Below are positions 62,601 through 64,000 of a DNA stretch of 64,000 nt, piece after piece. The stretch is from Anarhynchus alexandrinus. Its lineage: Eukaryota; Chordata; Aves; Charadriiformes; Charadriidae. The stretch lies in NCBI GenBank assembly GCA_008711295.1, contig VUYV01000010.1, forward strand, positions 5,146,522 through 5,210,521. The letters are read 5' to 3'. Position 1 is the stretch's first letter. Each line of letters opens with the position of its first letter. The notes under the pieces are model-generated. The model saw only the letters and a list, made by a program, of their open reading frames with translations. It had not been told where the DNA came from and ran no database searches. The translations under genes and the position numbers were made by a program.

Positions 62601-64000
62601 CATCCTCCCATTGCCTCCTCTTTGGGGAGACCTGAACTACAGGACAGTTCCTTGGAGCCATGATACAAGCACACTTGTTTGGGTTTTTTTTGCTCTGTAG
62701 ACATTAAAACATTTTAGGACACTTAGGACTTAAATAATTGGAACAGCCCATAAGTTTGGTATTGATATTCTGAATTCCAGTGCTATTTAACTCTGAAATG
62801 GAAGCACAGGGATTAAAATTTTGGGGGATTATGTTCACACTGAGTACAGACATTCCTTTCACTTTGTGAATTTTTAACTTTTATCTGAAGCCTGATGTTC
62901 AGTTTTCCCATGACATTTTACATTAACTATTCTCCTCATGTCTTATTATTTCCCATGGCAGATCCCAGGGTGATTAAATTCTAATACTGACAGCTACCTC
63001 CAGGAAGCACCGAGTTTCTATACATGTGACTAACTGGGTACTTGATCTAACCAGCTGCAAGCAGCAGCCCACCTGGCAGTGCAGTGATTTTGCTTACCTT
63101 TGAGGAAAGTCAGTTTAAAACATGTACATTAGCTCTCTCTGAAGAGGGGTGCGTTTTCGGTGAATTCATAATACTACCTTGAACAAACATCTCCCTAAAA
63201 ATTTACATTTATCCATTTCATTGAGAATATGATCAGTTGGGGTTTTATGTCACTTTTCTGTATCTTACTAATCCAAACAGGAATATGAATTAGTTTTCTA
63301 ATCAACTGTAATCTCACCTGCCATTTTTTCCATAATAAAACCTTAGATTTATAAAAAGCAAGCTTCAGTACAGGGATTTGCTATGAGCAATGCCTGACAG
63401 GACGTTTTTCGGACCCATGTAACTGTGACGGATAAGCCTGCGCCCTGCCCTTTTTCAGCCCCGCAATAAGCAGTCAGGGCCCCTCCCTTATTCTTTACAC
63501 CGACAGCAATTATGGTCTCAGTAAATTAGTCAAAGATGTTGATCCTTTGACAACAATAAGCTTAGAATCAGACTATTAAAGAACTGAGGACTGTGTAAAA
63601 TGTCCCCTTTAATGACAAAATAGAGGAAATCATACCATTCCCTTAATAGCAGAGTCCTCATTCAAAAATAGAGCATTTAAGGAATGGCTAAAAAAAGCTC
63701 TAATTGTTCATGTCTTTCTTTTTCACAGTATGGATAACAGCTTTTATAAATAAATTATCTGAGTGATCACTTAACCAAATCACCTATCCTAACTGAAGTA
63801 CAGTACATGATATGCCATAGCTATACATAAAGATGGTGAATAGAGGTCAACTCCTAAAATGATCCATCTGTAATAAATGTATATATTTTTATATATTAGA
63901 ATAAATATGTCTGTAGCATTAAAAGGGGGTTCCCTGAGGTATTTTTCCCATCATCTGTGTTCAATAATTTACTATGGTAATGATGTTTAGCTTGAAAAGA

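Larger units (their letters stand above)
49086..64000. other. Distal upstream flank of ADAMTS2, no gene recognised
   Basis: This is AT-rich DNA with scattered short open frames (the longest here are about 160 codons near 49491-49976 and 116 codons near 57713-58063). Neither has recognisable motifs or splice-linked partners. Two MIR-like relics and one doubtful retroelement piece near 50160-50330 are the only repeats I can suggest. I see no CpG island, tRNA or rRNA. Confidence 0.65.

Noticed and set aside
1..64000. Search for CRISPR arrays, bacterial operons, phage genes or ribosome binding sites
   Set aside because: None is present; composition, repeats and the spliced gene are vertebrate.

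Overview
The window is vertebrate, and almost certainly avian, nuclear DNA. It carries CR1 LINE fragments with the bird-type 3' end (tandem ATTCTATGA), a solo LTR of a family I remember from many bird genomes, older amniote SINE/MITE relics, and one recognisable protein gene. Nothing bacterial, plasmid-like or CRISPR-like is present. I cannot name the species. An internal N run, two isolated Ns and a match to a sequencing adapter indicate a short-read draft assembly.

The only protein-coding gene I can support is the 5' end of ADAMTS2 (procollagen I N-proteinase), on the minus strand. Exon 1 (coding part 44146-44233) lies in a strong CpG island (about 43440-44520) and encodes a signal peptide starting MDPPAG. 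Intron 1 is 982 bp (43164-44145). Exon 2 (42802-43163) encodes the N-terminal part of the propeptide. The exon phases agree (1 then 0) and together give the first 150 residues. All of 1-42801 is then the 5' part of intron 2, at least 42.8 kb long. I saw no exon 3 in it, so the rest of the propeptide, the catalytic domain and the thrombospondin repeats lie off the left edge.

Intron 2 holds an old CR1 relic near 715-980, a 694-bp segment present twice at 99.7% identity around a 206-bp N gap and a CR1 3' end (6955-8650), further CR1 3' ends at 9532-9814 and 24735-25064, and weak MIR-like or MITE-like relics. Right of exon 1 (44331-64000) is the upstream flank of ADAMTS2. It contains a 1050-bp solo LTR with a 5-bp target-site duplication (48031-49080) plus several old relics, and no gene I can recognise.

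I found no new biological system. The most checkable unusual signals are technical or structural: a 12-nt Illumina adapter match beside an N inside the LTR (48123-48135), the duplicated segment that looks like two haplotypes placed in tandem and may expose a CR1 presence/absence polymorphism, and a 15-residue repeat array kept open in the sense strand of the LTR.
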